Shown: positions 50,657 to 58,740 of the stretch, piece by piece
Layout: each line of letters opens with the position of its first letter
Numbering within the stretch: position 1 is the first letter of the stretch
Assembly (NCBI RefSeq): GCF_003160695.1
Contig: NZ_QGDD01000007.1
Coordinates: forward strand, 207,026 to 271,025
DNA: 64,000 nt
From: Nocardioides silvaticus
Lineage (GTDB): Bacteria > Actinomycetota > Actinomycetes > Propionibacteriales > Nocardioidaceae
Direction: 5' to 3'
Position numbers and translations under genes: made by a program
Notes under the pieces: generated by a model
Databases searched by the model: none
What the model saw: the letters and a program-made list of their open reading frames with translations, nothing else
Told to the model about the DNA's origin: nothing

Positions 50657-53269
50657 ATGACCGATGCCACCCGCCGTCCGAGCCTCTGGCCGGGCAACTG
50701 GCCGACGTCCCTCCGCTGGAGCGCCTTCGCCGCCGCGGTCCTCGTCCTGCTGCTGGTCCTCGCCCTCGTCGCGTCGGTCATGATCGTCCGCAAGTCGTGG
50801 CCGCAGACCGACGGCGAGATCGAGATCCCCGGGCTCGAGGGTGAGGTCGAAGTGCTGCGCGACGAGCACGGCATCCCTCAGATCTACGCCGACTCGATGC
50901 ACGACCTGGTGCTGGCGCAGGGCTTCGTGCACGCCCAGGACCGGTTCTTCGAGATGGACGTCCGCCGCCACGCCACGGCGGGCCGGCTGGCCGAGCTCTT
51001 CGGCGAGGCCGCCGTCGACACCGACCGGGTGGTGCGCACCCTCGGCTGGCGTCAGGTCGCCGAGCAGGAGCTGACGATGCTCGAGCCGCGCACGCGAGCG
51101 CTGCTCGACGCCTACGCGGAGGGCGTCAACGCCTACCTGGAGGACCGGTCGCTGTCGGACCTGTCGTTGGAGTACGCCGTGCTCGACGTCTCCGGTCTCG
51201 ACTACACCCCCGAGATGTGGACCGCCGTCGACTCGATCGCCTGGCTCAAGGCGATGGCGTGGGACCTCAAGGGCAACCTCGACGAGGAGATCCAGCGCGC
51301 GCTGTCGGTCGCGGCAGTGGGGGAGGCGCGGGCTCAGCAGCTGTTCCCGCCCTACCCGTACGACGAGCACGCGCCGATCGTGGAGCAGGGCGCGGTCGTC
51401 GACGGCGTCTACGAGCAGGACGCCACCGCGCCCGGCACCCGGCTGCCGTCCCGCCCACCGCTCGGTCCGGAGGTGCAGGCCGCGCTGGCCGGAGTGCAGC
51501 AGGCGGTCGACGCGCTGCCGGCGCTCCTCGGCCGCGGCGACGGGCTCGGCAGCAACGCCTGGGTGGTCGGGGGCGACCACACCGCGACCGGCGCCCCGAT
51601 CCTCGCCAACGACCCGCACCTGGGCATCTCGCTGCCCGGCGTGTGGTCGCAGGTCGGCCTCCACTGCCGCGCGGTGACCAGCGAGTGCCCGCTCGACGTT
51701 GCCGGCTTCAGCTTCTCCGGCGTCCCCGGCGTGGTGATCGGCCACAACGCCGACATCGCCTGGGGGTTCACCAACCTCGGCCCGGACACCACCGACCTCT
51801 ACATCGAGCGGGTGCGCGACGACCGCTGGCAGCACGACGGCCGCAGCCGCCCGCTGCGGGTCCGCGAGGAGACGATCGAGGTCCGCGGCGGCGAGGACGT
51901 CACGATCCAGGTGCGCTCGACCGGGCACGGCCCGCTCCTGTCGGACCTGGCCGGCCTGCTCGGCATCCGGATCCGCAACACGGGGGCCAGCGGCGTCGTA
52001 CCCGAGGTGGGGGAGCGGTGGGACACGGCCGTCGCCCTGGCCTGGACCGCGCTCGAGCCGCAGCCGACCGCCGACGCGCTCTACGCCCTCAACCTCGCCA
52101 CCGACTGGCGCTCCTTCCGGGCCGCGTTGAGCGACTTCGCGGCGCCCGGGCAGAACGTCGTGTACGCCGACACCGAGGGGCACATCGGCTACCAGGCGAC
52201 CGGCCGGGTGCCGATCCGCAAGTCCGGCAACGACGGGTCGCTCCCGGTCGCGGGTTGGCGGTCGGAGAACGACTGGACCGGCGAGTACGTGCCGTACGAC
52301 GCGCTCCCCAACGTGCTCGATCCCGACTCCGGGATGGTGGTCACCGCCAACCAGGCGGTTCTCGACCCGGCCAGCGCCGGCTACCCCTACCACCTCACCG
52401 ACGACTGGGACCGGGGCTATCGCTCCGACCGGATCCGCGACCTGCTCGAGGACGGCATCGACCCCGGGACGCTCGACGTCGACGACATGGGCGAGGTCCA
52501 GACCGACGAGCGGAACCCGATGGCGCCCGTGCTGACGCCGTACCTCCTCGACGTGGAGCTGCCGCGCGGCTACTTCTCCGACGGACGCGAGCTGCTCGAG
52601 GACTGGGACTTCCAGCAGCACGCCGACAGCGCAGCGGCGGCCTACTACAACGTGGTGTGGCGCGAGCTGCTCGCCCGCACCTTCCACGACGAGCTGACCG
52701 GCGACCTGCAGCCCGACGGCGGGCAGCGGTGGTTCGCGGTCGTCGCCGACCTGCTGACCCGCCCCGGCGACGAGTGGTGGGACGACCAGCGCACCGAGGA
52801 CGCCGTGGAGACCCGCGACGACGTCCTCGCGGCGGCGCTGCGGGCCGCCCGTGACGACCTCACCGCCCTGCAGTCACCGACGCCCGACGAGTGGACCTGG
52901 GGCCGGCTGCACGAGCTGGACCTGCGCTCCTCCACGCTCGGCGAGTCCGGCATCGGCCTGGTCGAGGCGCTCTTCAACCGTGGCGGCTACGAGATCGGGG
53001 GCGGTGGGTCCATCCCCAACGCCACCGGGTGGGACGCCCGCGACGGCTACCAGGTGCAGACCGCCCCGTCGATGCGGATGGTGATCCCGCTCGACGACCT
53101 CGACGGCGCCCGGTGGATCAACCTCACCGGTGTCTCCGGCCACGCCTTCCACCCCCACTACGTCGACCAGACCGAGCTGTTCGTCCGCGGCGAGACGCTG
53201 CCGTGGGTGTTTTCCGCCAGCGCGGTCGAGGGGGCCGCGGAGGACGTGCTGACGTTGGTGCCGCGGTAG
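50657..53269 (+). CDS. Penicillin acylase family protein (Ntn hydrolase)
   Basis: An 870-residue precursor. One span near the N-terminus (about 20-43). IPQIYADSMHDLVLAQGFVH is typical; the beta chain should start at the Ser in GLGSNAWVVGG (about residue 298), after autocatalytic cleavage that frees it as nucleophile, and NDPHLGISLPGVWSQVGLHC follows. The catalytic Asn/Arg region is in the C-terminal half. Members cleave acyl-amides, including acyl-homoserine lactones and penicillins; the substrate is not known. ATG 50657 chosen over an upstream frame start because CACAAT lies 9 bases before it. Membrane-anchored, so acts outside. Confidence 0.9.
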   Translation: MTDATRRPSLWPGNWPTSLRWSAFAAAVLVLLLVLALVASVMIVRKSWPQTDGEIEIPGLEGEVEVLRDEHGIPQIYADSMHDLVLAQGFVHAQDRFFEMDVRRHATAGRLAELFGEAAVDTDRVVRTLGWRQVAEQELTMLEPRTRALLDAYAEGVNAYLEDRSLSDLSLEYAVLDVSGLDYTPEMWTAVDSIAWLKAMAWDLKGNLDEEIQRALSVAAVGEARAQQLFPPYPYDEHAPIVEQGAVVDGVYEQDATAPGTRLPSRPPLGPEVQAALAGVQQAVDALPALLGRGDGLGSNAWVVGGDHTATGAPILANDPHLGISLPGVWSQVGLHCRAVTSECPLDVAGFSFSGVPGVVIGHNADIAWGFTNLGPDTTDLYIERVRDDRWQHDGRSRPLRVREETIEVRGGEDVTIQVRSTGHGPLLSDLAGLLGIRIRNTGASGVVPEVGERWDTAVALAWTALEPQPTADALYALNLATDWRSFRAALSDFAAPGQNVVYADTEGHIGYQATGRVPIRKSGNDGSLPVAGWRSENDWTGEYVPYDALPNVLDPDSGMVVTANQAVLDPASAGYPYHLTDDWDRGYRSDRIRDLLEDGIDPGTLDVDDMGEVQTDERNPMAPVLTPYLLDVELPRGYFSDGRELLEDWDFQQHADSAAAAYYNVVWRELLARTFHDELTGDLQPDGGQRWFAVVADLLTRPGDEWWDDQRTEDAVETRDDVLAAALRAARDDLTALQSPTPDEWTWGRLHELDLRSSTLGESGIGLVEALFNRGGYEIGGGGSIPNATGWDARDGYQVQTAPSMRMVIPLDDLDGARWINLTGVSGHAFHPHYVDQTELFVRGETLPWVFSASAVEGAAEDVLTLVPR

Positions 53270-53274
53270 GCCTT

Positions 53275-53525
53275 GGTCGTCGAGTGGCCCGAGCCGCCGG
53301 CAGTGCTCGGTCGTCGAGTAGCCCGAGCCGCCGGCAGTGCTCGGTCGTCGAGTAGCCCGAGCCGCCAGGCGAGGGCGTAGGGAGACCGCCTCGGTCGTCG
53401 AGTAGCCCGAGCCGCCAGGCGAGGGCGTATCGAGACGCCGGCACCCGGCTGACGACCCTGCGGCCGCGGTCGGCTTGCTGCGTCTCGATACGTCGCTCGC
53501 TGCGCTCGCTCCTACTCGACGACCG
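53275..53525. repeat. Dispersed-repeat cluster (GGTCGTCGAGTAG family)
   Basis: Four copies starting GGTCGTCGAG lie at 53275, 53309, 53343 and 53393, 34, 34 and 50 bases apart. The last is complete, ending TATCGAGACG at 53437. A reverse copy at 53481-53525 is the same as the tandem unit at base 4. Behind it come shorter CTCGACGACCGA pieces up to the folate gene stop. The 293-base gap holds no ORF I can support. Confidence 0.9.
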
Positions 53526-53562
53526 CGTTGCTCGACGACCGAGCTGCTCGACGACCGAGAGG

Positions 53563-54171
53563 TCAGAACCGGACGATCCCCTCCGGCGTGACCGCAGCAG
53601 CGACCGGTCGGTCGTGCGGCTCGGTCGGCACCGGCTTGCCGGTCTCGTCGGAGTAGAGCAGGACGCAGGTGAAGGTGCCGACCGGGACCCGGGCGAGGGC
53701 GCGGTCGTAGGAGCCGCCACCGCGGCCGAGGCGGTCGCCGGTGGGGGAGACGGCCAGGCCGGGGAGGAGCACGGCGTCGGCGGTCGCGACCGCGTCGGCG
53801 CCCAGGCGCGTGCCCACCGGCTCGAGCAGGCCGCGCCCGGCGGGGGCGAGAGCGGTGTCGCCGTGGTAGACGCCCCAGTCGAGGTCGTTGTCGGGGAGGA
53901 GCACCGGCAGGATCACGCGCTTGCCCCCGGCGACCAGCAGGTCGAGCAGTGCGGTCGTGCCCGGCTCGTTGCCGACCGAGACGTAGCAGGAGACCGTCGC
54001 GGCGCGCCGTACCTCCGTCGACCCGAGCAGGTGCTCGGCGATCGCGCGGGCCGCCTCGCCCACCTCGTCGAGGCTCCGGCGGCGGCGCGCGGTGAGCAGC
54101 TGGTCGCGGAGCGCGAGCTTGGCGAGGCCCCTCGGTCCGTCCGGTTCCGGCATCGATTGCTCACTCACCAC
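53563..54171 (-). CDS. 5-formyltetrahydrofolate cyclo-ligase
   Basis: A 202-residue enzyme that converts 5-formyl-THF to 5,10-methenyl-THF using ATP. Signatures: LALRDQLLTARRRR at the start, VILPVLLPDNDLDW, and GDRLGRGGGSYDRALAR (about 150-166), the conserved glycine loop. YSDETGKPVPTEPHDRPVAA and VTPEGIVRF close the domain. GTG 54171 has TAGGCT 6 bases upstream. It is divergent from the pyrophosphorylase by only 23 bases. Orthologue of Rv0992c by position. Confidence 0.92.
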   Translation of the reverse strand: MVSEQSMPEPDGPRGLAKLALRDQLLTARRRRSLDEVGEAARAIAEHLLGSTEVRRAATVSCYVSVGNEPGTTALLDLLVAGGKRVILPVLLPDNDLDWGVYHGDTALAPAGRGLLEPVGTRLGADAVATADAVLLPGLAVSPTGDRLGRGGGSYDRALARVPVGTFTCVLLYSDETGKPVPTEPHDRPVAAAVTPEGIVRF

Positions 54172-54194
54172 CGGACCAGCCTACGATCGGAGGC
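54172..54194. promoter_or_regulatory. 23-bp gap with two overlapping divergent -10 boxes
   Basis: Plus strand TACGAT (54182-54187) lies 7 bases before ATG 54195; minus strand TAGGCT (54183-54178) lies 6 bases before GTG 54171. They share two bases, so only one polymerase can melt the site at a time. Both -35 regions would be inside the opposite coding sequences. Confidence 0.6.
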
Positions 54195-55580
54195 ATGGGC
54201 AGCGCCGGTTTGGAGATGGCACGCGCGAAGATGGTCGACGCGGGTGTCGACCCGGTCGCGATCGAGACGTTCGCGCACTACTACCGCTTGTTGGAGCACG
54301 GTGAGACCGGCCTGATCGCCGAGTCGAGCATCGAGCCCATCGACATGGAGGCCCTGGCCGACGTCGACGTGCCTGCGGACGTCGCTGCCGACGCGCTGCG
54401 CAGGACCGCCATCATCAAGCTCAACGGCGGCCTCGGCACGTCGATGGGCATGGACCGCGCCAAGTCGCTGCTCTGCGTGCGCCGTGGTCTGTCGTTCCTC
54501 GACATCATCGCCCGGCAGGTGCTCCACCTCCGCGAGAAGTACGACGCGCCGCTGCCCCTGCTCTTCATGAACAGCTTCCGCACCTCCGCCGACACGCTCG
54601 AGGCGCTCGCGCGCTACGACACGCTGCCGGTCGAGGGCCTGCCGCTGGAGTTCCTGCAGAACAAGGAGCCCAAGCTCCTCGCCAAGGACCTGACGCCGGC
54701 GTCCTACCCGAAGGACCCCGACCTCGAGTGGTGTCCGCCGGGTCACGGCGACGTCTACACCGCCCTGCGTGGCACCGGCCTGCTCGAGCAGCTCATCGGG
54801 CAGGGCTACCACTACGTGTTCATCTCGAACTCCGACAACCTCGGTGCGGTGCCGGCGCCGGAGGTGGCGGGCTGGTTCGCGCAGAGCGGTGCTCCGTTCG
54901 CGATCGAGGCGGTCCGTCGTACTCCCTCGGACAAGAAGGGCGGCCACTTCGCCCGCCGCAAGGCCGACGGCCGGCTGGTGCTGCGCGAGACCGCGCAGAC
55001 CGCCAAGGAGGACCTCGAGGCGCTGGCGGACCTCGAGCGGCACCGCTTCACCTCGACCAACAACCTCTGGATCGACCTGCGTGCCCTGCGCGACACCCTC
55101 GACCAGCGCGACGGCGTGCTCGGCCTGCCGATGATCCGCAACAAGAAGACCCTCGACCCCGGCGACCCCAGCACGCCGGAGGTGATCCAGATCGAGACCG
55201 CGATGGGTGCGGCGATCGAGGTCTTCGAGGGCGCGGCGCTGATCGAGGTCGGCCGCGACCGGTTCGTGCCGGTGAAGACGACCAACGACCTGCTCGTCCT
55301 GCGCTCCGACGTCTACGCGATCGGCCCGGACTTCGTCCTCGACCTCGTCGCTCCCGAGGTGCCGTACGTCGAGCTCGACCCCACCCACTACAAGCTGGTC
55401 GGCGAGTTCGACAAGCGGTTCCCGGAGGGCGCGCCGTCGATGACGAAGGCCACCTCGCTCAAGATCGAGGGCGACTGGACGTTCGGCCACGGTGTCGAGA
55501 TCGTCGGCGACGTCGAGCTCGAGGCCGCCACCGCCCAGCGGGTCTCGGCCGGCGAGGTGCTCTCCGGCGACGAGGGCTGA
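54195..55580 (+). CDS. UTP-glucose-1-phosphate uridylyltransferase (UDPGP/eukaryotic type)
   Basis: A 461-residue enzyme making UDP-glucose from UTP and glucose-1-phosphate. IIKLNGGLGTSMGMDRAKSL (about 73-92) is the nucleotide-binding loop of the UDPGP family (as in plants, yeast and animals), with LLFMNSFRTSADT, EFLQNKEPKLLAKD, GHGDVYTALRGTGLLEQL and VFISNSDNLGA. Bacterial GalU has a different signature, which is missing here. Its place beside the folate cyclo-ligase and moeA is the place held by galU in Mycobacterium, so a non-homologous enzyme appears to fill the same slot. Confidence 0.92.
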   Translation: MGSAGLEMARAKMVDAGVDPVAIETFAHYYRLLEHGETGLIAESSIEPIDMEALADVDVPADVAADALRRTAIIKLNGGLGTSMGMDRAKSLLCVRRGLSFLDIIARQVLHLREKYDAPLPLLFMNSFRTSADTLEALARYDTLPVEGLPLEFLQNKEPKLLAKDLTPASYPKDPDLEWCPPGHGDVYTALRGTGLLEQLIGQGYHYVFISNSDNLGAVPAPEVAGWFAQSGAPFAIEAVRRTPSDKKGGHFARRKADGRLVLRETAQTAKEDLEALADLERHRFTSTNNLWIDLRALRDTLDQRDGVLGLPMIRNKKTLDPGDPSTPEVIQIETAMGAAIEVFEGAALIEVGRDRFVPVKTTNDLLVLRSDVYAIGPDFVLDLVAPEVPYVELDPTHYKLVGEFDKRFPEGAPSMTKATSLKIEGDWTFGHGVEIVGDVELEAATAQRVSAGEVLSGDEG

Positions 55581-55584
55581 CCGG

Positions 55585-56757
55585 TTGGACTCGGTCGAGG
55601 CGCACCGCGACCGGATCCTCGGCCTGACCGCGCCGTTGCCTGCGGTGACCGTGCCGGTGGCCGATGCCGTCGGCCTGGTGACCGCGGCTGATGTCGTGGC
55701 CGCCGTTGACCTGCCGGCGTTCGACCACGCCGCGATGGACGGGTACGCGGTGCGTGCGGCCGATGTCGCGACGGAGCCGGTCGTGCTCCCCGTCGCCGGG
55801 GTCGTCGCCGCCGGCGATGCAGAGCAGCCGGCGCTCGACGCAGGCACCGCCCGGCGGATCATGACGGGTGCTCCGGCTCCCGCGGGAGCCGACGTCGTCG
55901 TGCCGTTCGAGTGGACCGACCGCGGTGTCGAGCAGGTGCGGATCGATCGCAGGGTCGCGTCCGCGCAGAACATCCGGCGGGCCGGCGAGGACCTGGTGGC
56001 GGGTGCGGTCGCCGTGCCGGCGGGGACGCGCCTGGCGCCGCAGCACCTGGCGCTGCTCGTTGCGGTCGGCGTGGAGTCGGCAGCCGTGCACCCGGCACCG
56101 CGGGTGGCGGTGCTGGCGACGGGCGAGGAGCTCACCTCCGGCCAGGTGCCCGACAGCAACACCGTCGCGATCGCCGCCGCCGCGGCCCCCCTCGGCTCCG
56201 TCGTCCGCTCGTTCGGGCCGGTCCCCGATGATCCTGCCCGCCTCGTCGCGCGGCTCGCAGAGGCCGCGGAGTCGGCGGACCTGGTCGTCACCACGGGCGG
56301 CGTCTCCGCCGGCGACCACGACGTCGTGAAGGCGGCGCTGCGCGACCGCGACGCGTTCTGGTTCGGGTCCGTGGCGGTGAAGCCCGGCCGGCCCCAGGGC
56401 TGCGGCGTCGTGACCGCGTCCGGAGGGCGCCGGGTGCCGGTGGTGTGCCTGCCGGGCACGCCGGTCGCGGCGTACTCGTCCTTCCGGCTGTTCGTCGAGC
56501 CGGCCCTCCGCTCGCTCGGCGGTGTTGCCCGCCGCGCCTCGGCACGTGCGGCCCTCGACGCCCCGGTCGCCGTCTCGTCGGACCGGACCGTGCTCCTGCC
56601 CGCGCGCTACGTCGGGCCCGGCCGGGTCGCCCAGCTGCCGGGCCACGTCGGCCACTCCCAGCGGCTGCTGGCCAGTGCCGACGTGCTGCTGGTGGTGCCG
56701 CCCGGCGCCGCGGCGCTGCCCGCAGGCAGTGAGGTCGAGATCCTGCCCCTCGGCTGA
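55585..56757 (+). CDS. moeA: Molybdopterin molybdenumtransferase
   Basis: A 390-residue Moe[19 protein letters not shown] (about 45-62) is the N-terminal signature, [19 protein letters not shown] (about 172-190) and [17 protein letters not shown] (about 233-249) form the gephyrin-E-like substrate site, and [20 protein letters not shown] follows. It inserts molybdate into adenylated molybdopterin. The best start is TTG 55585, 4 bases after the pyrophosphorylase stop; no ATG/GTG gives the full N-terminus. Neighbours moaC and mog belong to the same pathway. Confidence 0.9.
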   Translation: MDSVEAHRDRILGLTAPLPAVTVPVADAVGLVTAADVVAAVDLPAFDHAAMDGYAVRAADVATEPVVLPVAGVVAAGDAEQPALDAGTARRIMTGAPAPAGADVVVPFEWTDRGVEQVRIDRRVASAQNIRRAGEDLVAGAVAVPAGTRLAPQHLALLVAVGVESAAVHPAPRVAVLATGEELTSGQVPDSNTVAIAAAAAPLGSVVRSFGPVPDDPARLVARLAEAAESADLVVTTGGVSAGDHDVVKAALRDRDAFWFGSVAVKPGRPQGCGVVTASGGRRVPVVCLPGTPVAAYSSFRLFVEPALRSLGGVARRASARAALDAPVAVSSDRTVLLPARYVGPGRVAQLPGHVGHSQRLLASADVLLVVPPGAAALPAGSEVEILPLG

Positions 56758-56834
56758 CCGGGTCGTCATCGCCAGCGCGGTCCAGAGGCCACGGTGGCAA
56801 TGACGACCCGCGCGGTCGGTGCGATCATGGCCGC

Positions 56835-57314
56835 ATGACGGACCAAGGGCTCGGCCTGACCCATGTCGACGAGTCCGGTGCTGCCCGGATGGTCGACGTG
56901 TCGGAGAAGGCGGTGACGGCCCGGCAGGCGACGGCGTCGGGCCGCGTCCTGGTCTCACCCGCGGTCATCGCGCTGCTGCGGGGTGAGGGAATGCCGAAGG
57001 GCGACGCCCTGGCCGTGGCCCGGATCGCCGGGATCATGGGCGCGAAGCGCACGCCCGAGCTGGTCCCGCTCTGCCACCCTCTCGCCATCTCCGGCGTCAC
57101 CGTGGACCTGACGGTCGCCGACGACGCCGTCGAGATCGTCGCGATCGTGAAGACCGCCGACCGCACCGGCGTGGAGATGGAGGCACTCACCGCGGTCTCG
57201 GTCGCGGCGCTGACCATCGTCGACATGGTGAAGGCGGTCGACAAGGGTGCGGTCATCAGCGACGTCCGCGTCGAGGCCAAGAGCGGCGGCAAGTCCGGGG
57301 ACTGGACTCGATGA
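56835..57314 (+). CDS. moaC: Cyclic pyranopterin monophosphate synthase
   Basis: A 159-residue Moa[21 protein letters not shown] opens the domain, [20 protein letters not shown] (about 55-74) and [11 protein letters not shown] hold catalytic Lys and His, and [20 protein letters not shown] (about 108-127) follows. It makes cyclic pyranopterin monophosphate, the second step of molybdenum cofactor synthesis. TGCGAT 9 bases before the ATG may be its -10 box. Its partner MoaA is not in the window. Overlaps the next gene by four bases. Confidence 0.93.
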   Translation: MTDQGLGLTHVDESGAARMVDVSEKAVTARQATASGRVLVSPAVIALLRGEGMPKGDALAVARIAGIMGAKRTPELVPLCHPLAISGVTVDLTVADDAVEIVAIVKTADRTGVEMEALTAVSVAALTIVDMVKAVDKGAVISDVRVEAKSGGKSGDWTR

Positions 57315-57781
57315 AGGCCTCCGTCGTGGTCGCCTCCAACCGCGCTGCGGCCGGGGTCTACGAGGACACGACCGGCCCGCTCATCGTGGCGGCCCTGCGC
57401 GAGCTCGGTTTCGACGTCGACGAACCCGTGGTGCGGCCCGACGGCGAACCGGTCGGCGCCGCCATCGAGCTGGCCGTGCGCGGCGGTGCGCGGGTGGTGC
57501 TGACGACCGGCGGCACCGGGCTCACGCCGACCGACCGGACGCCCGAGGTCACCCGGCCGCTGCTCGACCGCGAGGTGCCGGGCCTGGCCGAGGCGATCCG
57601 CGCCGCTGGGATCGCGAAGGGCGTGCCGACGGCCGCCCTCTCGCGCGGGCTGGCGGGGGTCGCGGGGCAGTGCCTGGTGGTCAACCTGCCCGGCTCGCGC
57701 GGTGGCGTGAAGGACGCTCTCGACGTGCTCCGACCGGTGCTCGTGCACGCCGTCGAGCAGGTCGTCGGGAGCGACCATTGA
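57311..57781 (+). CDS. MogA/MoaB-type molybdopterin adenylyltransferase
   Basis: A 156-residue MoaB/Mog-domain protein. [20 protein letters not shown] starts the fold, [20 protein letters not shown] (about 66-85) is the molybdopterin-binding motif and [19 protein letters not shown] (about 119-137) follows. It adenylates molybdopterin so MoeA can add molybdate. ATG in ATGA overlap with moaC; its own stop overlaps a TTG of the next frame. Together with moeA and moaC this forms a partial cofactor cluster. Confidence 0.9.
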   Translation: MKASVVVASNRAAAGVYEDTTGPLIVAALRELGFDVDEPVVRPDGEPVGAAIELAVRGGARVVLTTGGTGLTPTDRTPEVTRPLLDREVPGLAEAIRAAGIAKGVPTAALSRGLAGVAGQCLVVNLPGSRGGVKDALDVLRPVLVHAVEQVVGSDH

Positions 57782-57819
57782 GGCCGGACCAGCGCATCGA
57801 CCGGCTCGGGCGGGAGCGG

Positions 57820-58461
57820 ATGATCACCTCGGTCCCCGGCCGCGCCTGGCCCAACGTGCTGATGTCGGGCACCGACCCGGTCGTCACGCTGCGCCCGCTG
57901 CGGCGTAGGGACGCCCACGCCTGGCGGGACGCCCGCCGCCGCAACGCGGCCTGGCTGAGCCCGTGGGACGCGACCGTCCCGCCGGGCGGTGACGCGCGGC
58001 CGACGACGTTCAAGACCCTGGTCCGGCGGCTGTCCCGAGCCGCACGGCGCGGGACGACGTACCCCTTCGTCATCGAGGTCGACGGCCGCTTCGCCGGACA
58101 GGTCAGCATCAACAACATCGTGCGCGGGTCGGCGCAGTTCGCGTCGGTCGGCTACTGGATCGACCAGCAGTTCGCGGGTCGCGGCGTGATGCCGCGGGCG
58201 GTCGCGATGGCCGTCGACCACTGCTTCTTCACCGCCCGGCTGCACCGGCTCGAGATCTGCATCCGGCCGGAGAACACCAACTCCCTGCGGGTCGTGGAGA
58301 AGCTCGGGATCCGCGAGGTCGGCTACGCGCCGCGGTTCCTGCACATCGACGGCGACTGGCGCGACCACCGGATCTTCGCGGTCACCCGCGAGGAGGCGCC
58401 GCGGGGGCTGCTCGCCCGACTGGAGGAGTCGGGCGGCGACGCGTCCGCAGCACCGTCCTGA
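57820..58461 (+). CDS. RimJ/RimL-type GNAT acetyltransferase
   Basis: A 213-residue GNAT. VVTLRPLRRRDAHAWRDARR and RRNAAWLSPWDATVP are typical of RimJ/RimL protein N-acetyltransferases; the acetyl-CoA loop is YWIDQQFAGRGVMPRAVAMA and RLEICIRPENTNSLRVVEKL follows. Position matches Rv0995 (rimJ) next to moeA in Mycobacterium. ATG 57820 with GGGAG upstream is taken; TTG 57778, coupled to the mog stop, would add fourteen residues and is possible. Confidence 0.87.
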   Translation: MITSVPGRAWPNVLMSGTDPVVTLRPLRRRDAHAWRDARRRNAAWLSPWDATVPPGGDARPTTFKTLVRRLSRAARRGTTYPFVIEVDGRFAGQVSINNIVRGSAQFASVGYWIDQQFAGRGVMPRAVAMAVDHCFFTARLHRLEICIRPENTNSLRVVEKLGIREVGYAPRFLHIDGDWRDHRIFAVTREEAPRGLLARLEESGGDASAAPS

Positions 58462-58479
58462 CGGTCTCCGGCGTCGGCG

Positions 58480-58740
58480 TCAGGCTGCTCGTCGCCTGCC
58501 GAGCCACGCGGCGATCGCGAAGGCGAGGGCCGACGTGAGCAACCAGGGCACGCCGAGCGTGACCGCGACGAAGCCGGGGGTGACCTCTCCGATGCGCGGC
58601 CAGCCGTGCGCGTCGACGCCGAGGGTGTAGGGCGGGCCGAGCAGGATCGCGGTGAGGTACCCGAGCGCGGGGGCGACGGGCAGCGGTGGCAGCGGGTACA
58701 GCACCGTCCACGCGATGGCGATGCGCCAGGGCCGGGTCAT
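58480..58740 (-). CDS. Small two- to three-span membrane protein downstream of MMPL
   Basis: An 86-residue hydrophobic protein: IAIAWTVLYPLPPLPVAPAL and LGYLTAILLGPPYTL at the N-terminus, and FVAVTLGVPWLLTSALAFAI near the C-terminus, ending WLGRRRAA. Starts ATG over the MMPL stop (ATGA at 58737-58740), so it is translated with it and may be an accessory subunit. No family recognised. Confidence 0.65.
   Translation of the reverse strand: MTRPWRIAIAWTVLYPLPPLPVAPALGYLTAILLGPPYTLGVDAHGWPRIGEVTPGFVAVTLGVPWLLTSALAFAIAAWLGRRRAA

Noticed and set aside
50480..52687. A 735-codon open frame antisense to the penicillin acylase gene
   Set aside because: The plus-strand frame carries clear Ntn-hydrolase motifs; the antisense frame has no recognisable domain.
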